A stretch of DNA of 64,000 bases from Hypomyces perniciosus (taxonomy: Eukaryota; Ascomycota; Sordariomycetes; Hypocreales; Hypocreaceae): contig SPDT01000006.1 of the NCBI GenBank assembly GCA_008477525.1, positions 2,321,501 through 2,385,500 of the forward strand. The letters are read 5' to 3'. Shown in pieces: positions 44,501 through 57,723 of the stretch; within the stretch, counting starts at the first letter, position 1; every line of letters starts with the position of its first letter. The position numbers and the translations under genes were made by a program. The notes beneath the pieces were generated by a model, which saw nothing but the letters and a program-made list of their open reading frames with translations, was not told the DNA's origin and ran no database searches.

Positions 44501-47383
44501 TACTACTAGTGAGTGAGTCAACAGGGAGCCTGTGGGTTTAGACAGATGATAATCTTGGTAAACTTCACACGGCTGATAAGGCTACGATGGGGCTCGCCAG
44601 GGGAACACGTGTAAATAGTCATACAGAATAGTGGTATATATGACAGATATACTATAGTTGATCGAAAATTCTGACAGAGATCGATCATATTTTACCAGTT
44701 GGTTGTAAGACACGGATCGGATACTAGTCACGAAAGGACCCATCCAGTCAAGGGAACTGGAACTGTGTTTGACTGACCCAAAGTCCTTGATAGAGTGATT
44801 CATCTGTAGCACTTGATCTAGATTTTGAACATGATAGCGACACCAGCGGGGGAAGAAAGGGTCCAAAGGGTCCAAAGGGTCCAGCGCATTGGCATTTCAT
44901 TGAGAGAAGGGTTAACTTGGCATGAACCATGAACGCATGTCGTAGACCTGAGGACAGGGGGGGCGGCAGAACACGAGAATCCAGACTACAAGTAGGGGCG
45001 TTTTTGGAAATTCTGGAAGTAAATTGGGGTCCCTGTTCATGTCGATATGACTTGCTGGCACAAGCGAGGAGATTGTGCCGTTCATCTCATTAAGAGACGC
45101 GCGCGTGATGGGACAGCGTGGCCCGGACTCCATGAACTGGCGTAAATGAAAAGCAACCCCGGCTTTTTTTGCGCTCCACTTGGACCTTGGGTCTTCTCTT
45201 CTCCTGTCTGTGCTTCTGTACTCGTAATGTTTCCATTTGTTTCGTGGAGCCGGGCCAACGGTTGTGTACGGAGTAATAGGGTGGTATTCAACACGGAGGC
45301 CCTTCATAAAAGCAAATTAACACAAGCCCACAGACTCTTGGGACGTTGCGTTGGGTGTGTGACGAGTCCTGGTCGTTATCACACCTACGAGTATTGCTGT
45401 GTACTCGTACTTCGTCTATGTACTCGTAGGCAAGCATCGCATCGTGAGCCTATTCGAGAACAGACAGCAAAAAGGGTGAAGAGACTCTGGCATGTCGATT
45501 CAGCTGAGTTTTCAGGCAGGGGGATGGGGCACCCGGAAGATGTGCCGTGCGCCTCTTGGTGATGAGGATGAACCGATCGGCGTGATCCGGGTAAGCTCTA
45601 TGCAGAGAGGAGAGATGAGCTGCGAGATTGTCGAAAGGTGCAGTGAGTGCAGTGAGTGCATGCATGCAGGCAGTGTTGGCGAAAGCGAGTGAGCACGGAA
45701 CGTCATAGCGCTGATAGGATTCACAACAGTCTGGTTGTGCCAACAACGACATCGTCATAGGTACTCGTAGTAATACTGCACTAGTCCTTAGTAGCAGTCC
45801 TATCTTAGTATCATCGTATCCATACTTTCTTCTTTTTTTTTTCTTCGTGGCTAAAAAGCCGTTGACCCAGCCCTGAAAGGGGCTCTAAGAATAAATTAGC
45901 CGCTTATTTGGAATAGTCTGGCGTTCTAGTACTCGTAGTCGGTAGTAGTAGTATCATCATCCTTGATGTAATCGCCAACTTGACACGATCCGAGGCTCGC
46001 GTGCTGTGCATGCGTGAAATACTAACATGTCTGGATTTCTTACTCAGTGTATAATTACAGAGCATTATTAACCAGGCTCCATCCATAGACACACTAGTCA
46101 TAACTAGGTAGGGAAGCTAGGGAAAGGCATCCGCGCGAGAAGCGATTCCGATGCAAGCAATGTAAGTGTATGTACGGAGTAGTATTGGGCGATGTGATCA
46201 GCAACAGCTGTGCGTGATATGTATGTACTATCTTATCTGTGTATACGGAGTACATACTCCGTAGTGCTCCGTGTGATCCACGAGATTTTCGCTTGCAGCC
46301 CATGTTATTTTTTTTTTGAGGCCCCTACCAGTACTACATCCATCCATACATACACGGAGTGCAGGCAAGGTCTTTTCGACGGGCGCTCTCTCGTCCTTTT
46401 GTAAGAATAGGCTCCATTCTTAAAAATAGGCAGTATGGCCGGGCTACTCTGTAGGCAATCTTTAGTACCTCTGTTAGTCTGTTACAGATTGCCCCAATAG
46501 GCCCAAAACCCAGCAAATCAGATACCAACGGCAGACTGTTCTCCATGATGGACGGAAGAAGAGAGAGAAGACGAAACAATAGAGGCATTTGGGGCAAACA
46601 AACAAATTGTGCAGTGTTGCCCGGCTGGCCAGTGAACAACAGCAACAATAACAGGTACTCTGTATATCACAATGTGCGTTGTACCTTATCGTGCGAAGTC
46701 TGTACTTGTACCTTACATACGCGCCGTTGCCTCCCCCCCCTCTCATGGGCCTCATGAGCATCGTCCAATCCATCATCCCAACAGACAGCGCCCCGGTCAC
46801 GCACAATCTCGCAGCGCCTCCACCGTGAACCAATCCCCTGTCCCCCGGGTCTGTTGGATCAGGGCCCCTGGCTAACAACGCAGTCTTTACTCCGTACTCG
46901 TACGTGGCGACTGACAGGGGGTCATGGCACCAGCTTCTAGCTTTCAACAGGGGGGCAGCTCGACGCCAGGAACGAAACGTGGACCGCCCAGCAGCCGTCA
47001 TGGAGTCGTTCATGGGCAAGACAAGGTCGGCACGGCGCCTGTGGCTGTGGTGACAAGCAATAGCTCTCCGGTGATTGACGGTCAGCCCGCACGCCTCTCT
47101 GCACTTCTGCACTCGCTGAGCAGGAAAACGTCGCTTTCCTCCCCGACTTGGGAGGTCTTGGGCAGCTAGTAGTTTTCCAACCACCACCACGGCATCGAGC
47201 TTCGACACTATAGCCCCCTATCCTCTCTCTCTTCAACGGCAGCAAGAAGAAAAAAGCTGGAACTCCATGTTCTCCTGTCGTCTGTCGTGACCTCCGCCCC
47301 TCGTCGCCGTTGTGCTACCTCGACATCCGCCACGGACTCGCCCCCAGGATCAAGAAGAACCAGAGCCATACAAACCAGCGACC
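44501..47383. other. Long intergenic region (2.9 kb)
   Basis: Repeat-rich, non-coding by eye. GGGTCCAAA occurs three times near 44860-44880, and CAGTGAGTG with CATGCATGCAGG near 45640-45670. Motif copies lie at 45267, 46173, 46244, 46255 and 46888; 46244-46263 is the inverted pair TACGGAGTACATACTCCGTA. Minus frames of up to 244 codons (46474-47208) overlap each other on several frames and show no family features. The last part is the promoter of the gene starting at 47384. Confidence 0.5.
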
Positions 47384-50300
47384 ATGACGACAGTAGCCTC
47401 ATCAGCTGCCAGCAGCATAACCACAACAACATCTGCTTGTGATAGCTCCCCGAAGTCTTCAATGGCCGCCACCAGAACTTCTCCGGCCTCCCGCCACTCG
47501 CAGCGGCAGCGGAAACTCCATCGCCAAGCCCAGCAACAACAGACGCGAGAACAGCAGCACGAAGAGGACGAAGACGAAGACGACGACCTCATCCTCTGCA
47601 GCCCCAGCCGCCATTCTGACCGACGTCAAAATCAGCAGAACCTCCGTCTCCTCGACCCGCAGCTCCCGTCTGACCGGCGGCCCGTATCTTCTCGCAGTCA
47701 CTTACGATGCTGGCACCGACAGAGTGGCCGGAGCCGGAGCCCGTCGTCCTCCAAGCACCTTCGACCATCGTCCGACGGCCCGTTGCAGCCACCATCCGAG
47801 AGTAGTCTGCCGTCCATGTCCATGACAAAGGAAGAGTTCGAAGCATTGCCGCCTACGATTCAGCGAAAGGTGAGTGACGACTTTTTGTTTCTTGAATGCA
47901 TGTTATTACTAGTGGTGTTGTTTCACTTTCTTCTACGCCATAAAATCCACAATGCGAGCGAGTGCATGCAAAAATGCCCAGTTTTCCCATCCCTTCAGTT
48001 CTTTTTTTTTTTTTTTTTTTTTGCGCCTTGCATCCAAGACACACGCAAGCTCGCTGCGTGTGGTAAACATTGAGGGATACACAGACAGCTGCAGGTGACG
48101 AGTCTTGCTTGAGAACAAGAAGAGACGGGGAAAAAGAAACCAAGAGCTGCAGTGCACGGTTGCCATTGTCTTTTAAGCTTCGATGGAGCTTCGTCCACAA
48201 TGGAGTCTACCGGCATGATGGCTTCGTTTGTCCGATCGATGCCACGCAGTGGAATCGGGTCGTCGCCACCAGTGTTTTGAGAATCTGCCGAATTGGTGCG
48301 TTGCATCGTAACGGGCCGTATCTTGACACCGCACAGACGAAGCAATTGGTGAAAGAAGGGACACAATCCGTCTTATTTGGATTTCCTCCCTCTGCTCCTG
48401 CAACGCATTGCATCACATGCTCTGCGGAGCGAATCGTCTGTCTGGCACATGCCTCCCTCCATGTGCTGTGTTGTTGATTCCCTCTTGTTTTTCTTATTAT
48501 TCCCTCGCCCCCCCTTTTCTCACCTTAGACGCGGGCTACATGCAATGCGACGCAATGCAATGCACAGCTTGATCTGGGACAGCACACCGATGATTCCAGT
48601 GTGAAATTCAGTGGCGCTGCCCCCGCGCGAGCGACTTTCTGGTCCTGTCCGGTCTGCGACGGCGCGCCTGGGCGTCTGCATACCTTCTTCTAGCGTCCAA
48701 TTGAATTGCTTTTGGCCCTGCATGGCAGCTCAAACGACGGACAGGCCAGCTTCAGCGCGCCGGTCTGGTTGGCTGTTCCTGGGGGAGTCCCCAGGAGGCC
48801 GGTTCCGCTCCTCGCCTGATGTTCCGCGCCTACGTCCCATCGTGATAATGGATGGCACTATGGCACCATCCTATGCAATGCAGTCGCGCCTTTACTTGCA
48901 ACTGGCTCCTCTCATTGCCGACTTGCACGGCCCCCACCCCTGGAGGGAGATCCTTAGTGTGCTGGACCTGGACCATTAGTTCAGGCCAGACACGGGATGG
49001 GAGAGGAGAAGAGAGGAGAGGAGAGGAGATGTCACGCGAGGAGAGCATGGCAAAGGCGTACCGAGGACACGCAGGCAGAATTCCATGGGGAACGTCTATG
49101 CAAGGCGTTCCTCTGCTTTGCCCTTGCCTTTCCTTTACCGCATCGATAAAACCACCAAACACTCGATATTAAAAACAAAACACCTACCCAAACAAGTCTG
49201 AATCCCCCCACCAACGCCAATCCTCCTCCGCTCTCCGTTCCTGAGTGAGACATGCCATTCCCCATCGAGCTAAGCGATCATCTACCACTCTACCCTCGCC
49301 CTAGGTAGTTACCGCCTGGGGTCCCCTCTTCCATTGCTCATGCATTCATATACATGCATGAATCGCCCCTTCTGTTCTCGCCTTGCATTGATTGTTACTG
49401 CCTAAACGCTCCCTTCTCTCAAAGGGCTGTCTTTCCTTGGCTCGTGAGCTCGACACTAATATATATCTTTAGTACTTCTCCACGCTTGAGCGTCTGCGTT
49501 TTGCCAACAACACTGGTGGTGCTGGCGATTCTGACCAGTCCCTGGATGCCGGCCACGATTTCTTGGACCAATCTCCGTCATCAACTTCACTGAGTGAGGA
49601 GGATATTCGTCGACCAGCGCTCAAGGCTAGGTTTGCCTCGGATCCATTAATCACTGCGCCCCACCATCGACCGCGGGTTCATTCAAGCTCGGCCCGTCTC
49701 TACACCAGTCCACCCGACAAGGTTCCAGGGCGACCACTAGACAGCAGAGACAGGCATCCCACAACCTCTCATTCCTACCACGGAAGCGTCATATTGGATG
49801 CTACGGATGAGGCCTTCGTCAAAATAGGTAAACGACAGTCACAGCTACCAAAACTCGACAGCAGCCTGCACGGATCTCCGTCTCCTCAGCCACAGTCTCC
49901 CACGATGCATGACCATGGTCTGGTCGGCGATGAGACCCCAAAGTCTCCGGAACTTCAAGCCACCGCGGACTCTATCTACGAAAGCTTCCGATGGCTTGAG
50001 GAAGAAGAGGATTTAGATCTTCGTCTGTGTTTTGATGAGTACCATTTAAACCTGCAGAGTGAAGGACATAAGAGAGGAGGTCGAGGGCCTTCATTTCGTC
50101 GTCACCTGTCCATCACCAAGTTGCCCTTTGGACGACCAGTCGACCCGATAAGCCGCCCCGACACCAAAAGCGCCATGGCCTCACCTGCGTTGAGCGGAAC
50201 CTCCATCCCCTCTCTTCCCAGTCCCGGTGGTCATGTCCGCAGGAGATCGAGGGCTTTGTCTTTGATATCGCCCAACAAGACGCCCATGCCCGACGTGTCT

Positions 50301-50936
50301 TCGGTTATCGACCCGGCAGCATCCCACTATCAGGACCCTGAGGCTCGAATGAAACTTCGGGTATATCTTGCATCGCCCCACAAGTTCGACGAGGCCATTG
50401 AGTTTGGATTTCCGTCCATCCATGAAGTACACGACAAGGAGAATGCGTCTCACACACGGTCACTATCTCACCAAGAGCCGTCAAACAGCCTGGCAAGATT
50501 GCATACGTCGATTGATGATGAAATCGCATCGATGAGCAGTGATCCCATCTCTCCCACAGAATCCAGTACTCCTCGGACGCCAGAGAGTATGGATCAGTCA
50601 TCTATGATGCGTCCGCTCCGTGCGGATCAGGATCCAGCTCCACTGGCCAAGGTTGACTACGCCCATGCGCCGGCTTCATCCCGAGAGATGACGCTCCGAA
50701 TGACCTTGACGAGACCCGATCTTCGTGCAGATGAGGAACAGATCTATGGCTGGCAGAAGGCGACGGCAGGTCGGAAGTTGCCAACTCGCGATGGGACCCT
50801 TTCCCCACGGCCATACACTCGAGGAGCTAGTTCCAAAGACAGCATCGAAAAACAATTCGCTGCTATTGACGAGGAGAATCTCGCCAACGACAACGGTGTC
50901 ATGAAGCGCTTTTGGAATCGCGTCCGCCGGTCATAA
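47384..50936 (+). CDS. Ser/Pro-rich disordered fungal protein of unknown function
   Basis: Exons 47384-47869 and 49473-50936 give 649 residues. The join is phase 0 and reads PPTIQRK then YFSTLERLRFANN, which looks like one continuous helical motif (MTKEEFEALPPTIQRK into YFSTLERLRFA) and is the only ordered-looking part near residues 147-175. N-terminal to it is Gln/Arg-rich low complexity, C-terminal to it Ser/Pro-rich sequence with a WLEEEEDLDLRLCFDEYHL segment and a basic end (MKRFWNRVRRS). Such proteins are often named mucin-like in fungal genomes, but it has no signal peptide, so I avoid that name. Function unknown. The intron of 1603 nt is exceptional here. The start used is MTTVASSAASS; MLPRHPP at 47312 is in frame. 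Confidence 0.75.
47870..49472 (+). other. 1.6-kb intron of the disordered-protein gene
   Basis: Donor GTGAGT, branch-like CACTAAT, acceptor ATCTTTAG. It holds a 21-T run at 48002-48022, a GAGGAGAAGA-type purine repeat near 49000-49030, and no convincing internal exon. Confidence 0.6.
48002..48022. repeat. Poly-T tract
   Basis: 21 uninterrupted T residues inside the long intron. Its length may be unreliable in an assembly. Confidence 0.9.
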
Positions 50937-52158
50937 AATGACACAATGACGTCCGCTCTACTCGGCACTTGCGCATCAATTACCAGCGCCATGCACTCAT
51001 TTCATTCTACCATGAATTGAGAATTGTACCCTCATGTTGTGAGCACCTGACTCAGTAGTTTGGGGTCTCCTTTCTAGAAGTCCCCCTTGCTACGCCTGAT
51101 CTTGACGACATGATTCCTTCTTTGTATCTTTTTCTCATATATAAATATACCCTTACGCATGTATGTAATCACCTGTGATTTAGATTTCCCCCACTCCTCG
51201 CGCGCGCTTTCCTTTCTGTCGGGTTTGAAAAAAATTGGGAAAGATGGTCTCTCTGTCAAGAGACTATAGGAAGGAGTTTGGAGGCGTATGTACATCTTTG
51301 TTTTTACTTGCAATGTTTTGTAACAGCCGCACATTGATGCTGCGTCTGGAGGGGGATTACGACCAACTCGCTCTTTTGTTGTCCGGCATGGGAGGAGAGG
51401 CACTCGTTTTTACTGGGAGTTTTTGAGGTTGGAAGCAAATTCCGGACTTGATATCCAACAGGGGAGGGCGGGGAGTTTCAAATGTGAGGTGTTTTTGATT
51501 GTGGGAGGGAAAGACGGAGAGACGAGAGAGGACTTGAATGGATGGATGGATGGAAAGGCTGTCTAGGTCTTGGACGCTAATACAAAGTCAAACCATGGAC
51601 GCAATCGATGTTGATGCGTTGATTTTCACTACTGGTTTCTCCTCTTTTGCCTGTGATGTTTGTTTGTTTGTTTGTTTGTTTGTTGGTGCTTTGTTTTTGT
51701 GTGTCTTGAATCAGTGAAGATGTTTCACTGAGTTGACAAATACTTCCACCTCCCTACTCCTACCTCAGCCAACCCTACCTATTACCTATTCTGTGCCAAT
51801 GCAAGGGCGTTATTCTCATGTGTTCATTAAGCGGTGTACATGCTTCACTCCTCCCAGAGGCATATGACTTGCATTGCGAGAAGACCCCCTTGCATACGAT
51901 CCAAGAATGGAAGTTTTCCAGTCCACCGAAGCGAAGCGCGCCGCGTTGTAAGTGGCAAATGTAACGGCGAGTGTGCTAGTTATGTTTTTCTTTTTTTCCC
52001 CTTTCTTGGCCCCCAATTGCTGTTCTCTCCCTCACATCCCTTGATTGATAGCGACAACGCCGCTTTTTTGAAAGGGCCGAACTATTTGAATGGCTATCTA
52101 TGCATGGTGGGCAGTTTGTTGGATTCAGGTGTGACATCCTGAGCTTTGAACACATGTC

Positions 52159-52193
<35 letters not shown>

Positions 52194-52666
52194 CCGTGTG
52201 AGAAAACGGAGGGCGTTTGGAAGTGGGATGGATTGATTGACTGGCATTCCCATGGCCTGAAACGATGGACTGACATCTAGATGGCGCGGTGTGTGAGCAG
52301 ACAAATCGACCTGAAAATCTATTCCAATATGTGGGTTATTATTACAGCCAAAAAAGCAGAGACATTAGTAGGCACTCCTGACAATCCTGGTTCCTTTTCC
52401 TATCATAGCCTCGCCGCCATCGCCAGCCCAACCGTTCACACGTATGGAGGAGTACAGAATGGCCTATTACATCTCCAGTCATGGCACCCAGCACAACACC
52501 AACGCCCCGACATATACTCATAGCCTTGACAGGAAAAAAAAACACACAAGGAAAGTTCTCGCTACAGGGACTGTGGCAGCCATAGTCCAACCCATCCCCA
52601 TCTAGTAACGTAGGAACGCTTTTCGTACACATCACATACACACACACAGGCCCTCGGACCACCACT
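50937..52666. other. Convergent intergenic region (1.7 kb)
   Basis: Lies between the 3' ends of the disordered-protein gene (plus) and VPS10 (minus), so should hold both 3' regions. Contains (TTTG)6 near 51659-51683 and (GA)15 at 52161-52190. Short frames here overlap one another and are not recognised. Confidence 0.5.
52161..52190. repeat. (GA)15 microsatellite
   Basis: Fifteen uninterrupted GA dinucleotides in the convergent intergenic region. Confidence 0.95.
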
Positions 52667-55600
52667 TCACACCTCCTCATCACTGTCCTCGCCCAGCAAC
52701 TCGCCCTCATCATCATCCACAATGGAGTAGTCGCCTCGTCCTCGTGCAAAGCTATCCCGCGTCGTAAACCTCCTCGGTCCACTTGAGAACCAGCTGCGGT
52801 CTTGTCCCCGCCCAAAAGTATTGACTGCCAGGCGCCAGAGGCTGGAAGCAACCAAGGGCAGGGCAGCCACAACCGCGGCGACGGCAGACACAGCGATCAC
52901 TGGGTATTTGATCCAAGGTTGGTCGCTGTCAAACGTCGAGGAGTTCTCTCCAAGGCGGATCTGCCCAAACTTGCCGTTCCAGTTGCGATATACATACCAT
53001 CCGATAGCACCGGCCAATGCGAACGGGATTACGACAGCGAAGAAGATGGCTACGCCAGATGATCGGCGCTTCCTTTCAAACTCATCCTCATATCCGGCGC
53101 ATGCATGCTCAGTAGACGTCTTGTCCAGCTCATTGCCACCCTTGCAAGTCGAGAGGGGAACACGGCGATATCCTGTTGGCTCGAACCACGACGTCTCGTT
53201 GGGATTCTTGGCGCACCAGTCCTTTCCAGATAGCGGCTCTAGACCCCGAACCAGCTGACACTGGCCGTGGTTATCGAGTTCGTAGTTGAAGGCACTGCAA
53301 AGACCCATATTAGCCCTATATGTCCTTCCAGAGTCCATTACTCAAGAACACTTACCATTCGTAGTCTCGCCTGCTGCAGGCGCAGTCCTCATGCTCATAC
53401 AGTCGCTGAAGGCTCTGCTTATTGTAACACTTGCGATCGTTCTTCTTCCGTAGATACTTGGCCACATGTCCGAACAGGCAGTCATCGCCCTGAAGGGGGT
53501 GCTTGGGGGACCAAAGGTAGTAATCCGAGTCCCCATCCTTCTTGAATTCGCAGGCTTTGTCGGTCAACCCCGTGAAGTCGAGGTTGACTGAGAAGAGCTT
53601 GCCCTTGCCTGACTTACACCATAGAAGAAAGTTGCGGGATATGCCAGACCTAAGCGTTGTGATGTCCAGTACCGTCACATCCGAGTCAGCAAATTTGTAG
53701 TCCTTCCAGGTGTTGCCTTCGTCCACCGAGTATGAGACAATGCTGGTCTTGACTGGGTTCTTGCGCGTGGCTTTTTGCACTAGCACAATGATTGATCCCT
53801 GGTCTCCGTACTGCCACGTCCAGTGTCCTTTCTTGACGTTCTTCCATGTAATTCCACCGTCTGTAGTCATAAACGTATCGGCATCTTTGATGTCGCCAAG
53901 AGTTGGGCCTACGTTGCCAACACCAAAGAGTAACCCAACGGCTGTGTCGGCCGCAAACGTCTTTCTCTTATCATCGCGTTCAGTGTAATGGTGGAGGTGC
54001 AAGGCACACGAATTGTCTCCCTTGGAGCTGCTGCATTGATATGATTTCCCATCAACATCCTTAGGGGGAGGCGGCAGATAACCCCATTCAGAGCCATCGT
54101 TGTGGGAAATCTTGGTTTGAAGCTTCTTCGTCTTTTCACCCTTGATGGGGTTGGTCACGATGTTGATCAGCGTGACTCCCTCCAAACCAGTTACCTTCTC
54201 GAAGTCGACGTATGTTTCCTCATTGCAGTTGACATTGGAGGCGCTGAGGACGTATGACGTGCCGTTGGAGTTGCTCTTGATGACCGACCCATACAGCTTG
54301 TCCGCGCCTCCCTCAGTGCGAACGAATAGGTTCACCGCATGGGTTGAGCTGTCAAGCAGCGTATACTCATTCTCATGGCCTTCGTGGAAGTTATATGGGA
54401 AATGGGCCTTCTGGAAGTGCTTGCCGTCGAGACTGGTGAGGGCACGCATATTGCCCGAGTCTTTGTCTTTGCCGGCCACGACGATAAACTCGCTCATAGT
54501 CGCAAAGTTGGTTACCGGATCTTTGTAGACCGTCTTGTCTTCGCTAAAGAAATCGTCACTCGAAATGATGGTCAACGGCCCGTCATTCTTTTCCTGTTCT
54601 CTTGCGAGACATACGATCTGTTTTAGAGAACGGAATTTGTAGGCTGAATGACCAGTGAATTCACATCTTTCCGCATATCGTAGCAATGTTTTCCAGTTGT
54701 CGCCGCGGTCAGTCGAAATTGAGGCTTCTGTGAAACATGATTTCTGCTTCCCGACCTTGTCGCAAGACTTGCCCACCCAGATCAGCCAATCCTTCTTGTC
54801 TGGGTGAAAGCTCAATGGTAATGCATCCCCTGTCTCGGTCGGCGCTTTGAAGCTGTGGAAAGACTGGCCTCGATCGATTGTGTATATCACCTTCTTGCTA
54901 CCCGTTGTGAAGTAAACAACATCCTTGAAGTATAGGTGGGGGAAGATCCCTTGAATCTTCTCGCCCTCCAAAATACGTTTCCACTTCTTGCCGTGATCAC
55001 TTGAGAGCCATAGCCGATTCTCAACCCTCATACTTGCTCCATCGATTTCAGCAGGCCTTACAATGACAGTCTCGTCGTTGGCAGCACTTGCATCACCCCT
55101 CTCAAGATATATTTTCTGGAAATCGTGGAGCTCAGCCTCGAACTCGAACTGTGTACTTTTGACCTCTCCATTGGCCGGAGGTGCTGGTGAGGACACATCA
55201 TCAGCCGAGCATTTATGCTGAACAAGCTTGTCTTTTTGCTCGCCCTTCGTTCTCTTGCAAGTGTTTCCGGGAATGAGTCTCCAGCCAGACGATCCATCGA
55301 AGGTACCGGACTTGTCCTTGCAGGCACCTTCTGGTACTGGGATAGGCCCGACGTTCTTGCACTTTTTGTTGTCGTCTGGGTCTCTCTGGAAATTGTAGTC
55401 ACACTCAAAGTCCGCATCGGAACACTCGCATTCCTCAGTTTTGGCAACGGGATCCTTGAAGTCGCTCTTGATGAAGCAGTCAGCCGACTTCTTGCGGCGG
55501 CGGTACGTTTGCTTGTGACCCATGATGCATGTTGGGTTGCCGTCGCCATCGACACGAGCATGCCACTCTTCCATGTCCTTGTCTTCGCAAGTCCGCTTTT

Positions 55601-57242
55601 CAAGAGCCTCAAAGTCGATTGAAATGATATGGTAGGCTTTCTCCCGCTCTCCTAGAAGAAGGAACTTCGGGCTAGTTGAATCTTGGGTTGTGGTTAGGAG
55701 ATCTGGCTTGATGCTGAGTTTGTCCGGCAAAGACACAGATTTCCAATTCTCGCCGTGATCCAGCGAATAGGAGAACTCAGTGATGTCTTCTTTTTTTGAG
55801 TCCTTCACAGCAACAAGAATGGAACCTGAATCGCCGAACTCATACTTATGAGGACCCTTGAGAGCCTGCTTCCATGTAACACCAGCGTTATCGGAGACAT
55901 ACAGGTTGGCATCGACAAACTTGCCCAAGGCCTTACCCGTGTTTCCGTTACCCATGACAATGCCTGGAGCAGGGCTAGAGAATATCCGTCCGACGTTGTC
56001 TATTTCAGTCACGGAGTGAAGATGAATTCTGTCGTCGCCGGCCTTGATGGGCGCGAATGTCCTGCCGTCATCAAAAGTGATCTGGGTGACGACAACCTTC
56101 TCCGCGTGTTTTTTGTCTACATCGACACCATTCTCGACAACATTGACGAGAAACACTCCCTGGATGCCAGTGATCTTCTCGAAATCGACGTGCCCATTAG
56201 CATTGCGGTTGGTATACGGAATGTTCTCGGTGAAGTATGTGCCGTTGGAGTTGCTTGTAAACATGACTCCCATGGGGTTTCTCGGGTGGGAGGTCATGAC
56301 GTCAATCTGAATGCTGTAATTGGTGCTCTCCAAGACCGTGTATGCTTCTTGGTTGATCTGATGTGAATGATCATGTTTGTCGTTCGTCGGGAACATAGCT
56401 CGGTGCCACTTCAGGGTGTCGTCAGTGACATAGAGTGCCATTTCGTCACTCTTGGAAGATGAGGTGGCGACAAGTAGATAACTCTTGACAACAGCTAGGT
56501 TGACGACACCAACAACGCCTTTGTTTGTATCCATGTTCGGTTCAAACTCCTGGACCACTTTGTCGGTTATGGCAAAGAAGTCGTCTGAGATAACTAGTCT
56601 TTGATCTTCCTTGAAGAGAGAGAATGGGTCCCTGATTATGCACAGGACTCTCCTCTTATCCAAATCGCTATCGCCAGTCTTGAATTCCTTGGACGACTTG
56701 GCCCACCAGCAGCCAGATGTATAGGCCCGGAGAAGCTTGACGGATTTGAAGCCATCGGTGGTGTAGGAAGCCTGTTCGTCACAAAAAATGCCGTCACAAT
56801 CCATCCCATTGAAGATTATTCGGTTCGGATCGTCGGCGTGGAAGACCAAGATTTCGGGCTGGAACTTGCTGGGAATGGCTGGGGTATCAAACTTGGACCA
56901 TTTCTCGCCTCGATCGTCCGTCCTGTAGTGCTTCTTGTTCTTGGTCAGAACAAAGGCAGATTTTGAGTCGAAGCTATGCATATACAGCCAATACGCCTTG
57001 CCCTCGGGAATCGAATCGACCCGAGCCCAACTGGCGCCGGCATCGTGGGATCGGTAGATATTGCCCTCCGCAACGTCATGGAACAGGATGACGTCGCTGT
57101 CTTCAAAGTAGCTGAGGCCGAGAGGGGGGTGGTCGAACTTGGTGACAGAAAGCTTCGGCTCGTCCTTGGCTAAGGCGAGAGCCCACAGCAAGGACAGCAG
57201 TAGGATATGCCATGACGGCGCAGCCTTGGCTAAGAGCCTCAT
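52667..57242 (-). CDS. vps10: Vacuolar sorting receptor VPS10 (sortilin family)
   Basis: Exons 57242-53356 and 53294-52667, with a 61-nt intron (GTAAGT donor, TCTTTGCAG acceptor), give 1504 residues, normal for fungal Vps10. A signal peptide (LLLSLLWALALA) is followed by two Vps10 beta-propeller modules with repeated Asp-box-like SxDxGxxW motifs (SHDAGASW, SLDHGENW, SSDHGKKW, STDRGDNW, SVDEGNTW), each closed by a Cys-rich segment (CIMGHKQTYRRRKKSADC; CLFGHVAKYLRKKNDRKC). The C-terminus carries the membrane span SGVAIFFAVVIPFALAGAIG, a second hydrophobic stretch (YPVIAVSAVAAVVAALPLVA) and an acidic tail (EGELLGEDSDEEV). It carries carboxypeptidase Y and other hydrolases from late Golgi to the prevacuole and returns by retromer. 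Start MRLLAKAAPSW is favoured over the in-frame ATG at 57281. Confidence 0.95.
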
Positions 57243-57587
57243 GATGTCGCGAGTCGGTCGCTTGCAGCTGTCATGAAGCAAATCGATCGTGGGCGAAAAC
57301 GGTATAGAACTGTTGATTGCGCTTGCAGGGCGTGATTGAGGCCTTGCTTAAACGATAGCTAAGATATTAGGCCCGCCCGTGTGCAAAGATTGTAGGATGA
57401 GAAGCTGAGATGCAGCGGATGGGATCTCGCGTTGCGTCAGCATGTGTTGCTCTGCCTGTATTACTACTGCTACGGAGTACTACTTAATACTGTATTGCTC
57501 CGTACCCTGTGTGGCGCGATCTGTTAGGCGCACATGGTTGCGGCTGAGTCGCGCCTTATCTGGCGGCCACGTATTATTAAGAAATCT

Positions 57588-57605
57588 GTACTCCGTACGG
57601 AGTAC
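57588..57605. repeat. Perfect 18-bp palindrome GTACTCCGTACGGAGTAC
   Basis: Two copies of the window's dispersed 9-mer overlap head-to-head. It lies 346 bp upstream of the VPS10 start codon. Confidence 0.9.
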
Positions 57606-57705
57606 GAGTAGTACAGCTGGGTCATCCTGTGGCTTATCAGCGGCTACTGCACAGGCCAAAGCTCAAGCGAGCTCCAGCCACACAGTCCGCAATACTAGTA
57701 TGTAG

Positions 57706-57723
57706 TACTCCGTATACGGAGTA
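57706..57723. repeat. Perfect 18-bp palindrome TACTCCGTATACGGAGTA
   Basis: Another exact inverted pair of the same 9-mer, 118 bp from the preceding palindrome but with a different centre (TA in place of overlapping AC/GT), so the two are not simple copies. Confidence 0.9.

Noticed and set aside
46474..47208. 244-codon minus frame in the 2.9-kb intergenic region
   Set aside because: Shared by several overlapping frames, Cys/Arg-rich low-information translation, no motif; likely an effect of GC-rich promoter sequence.
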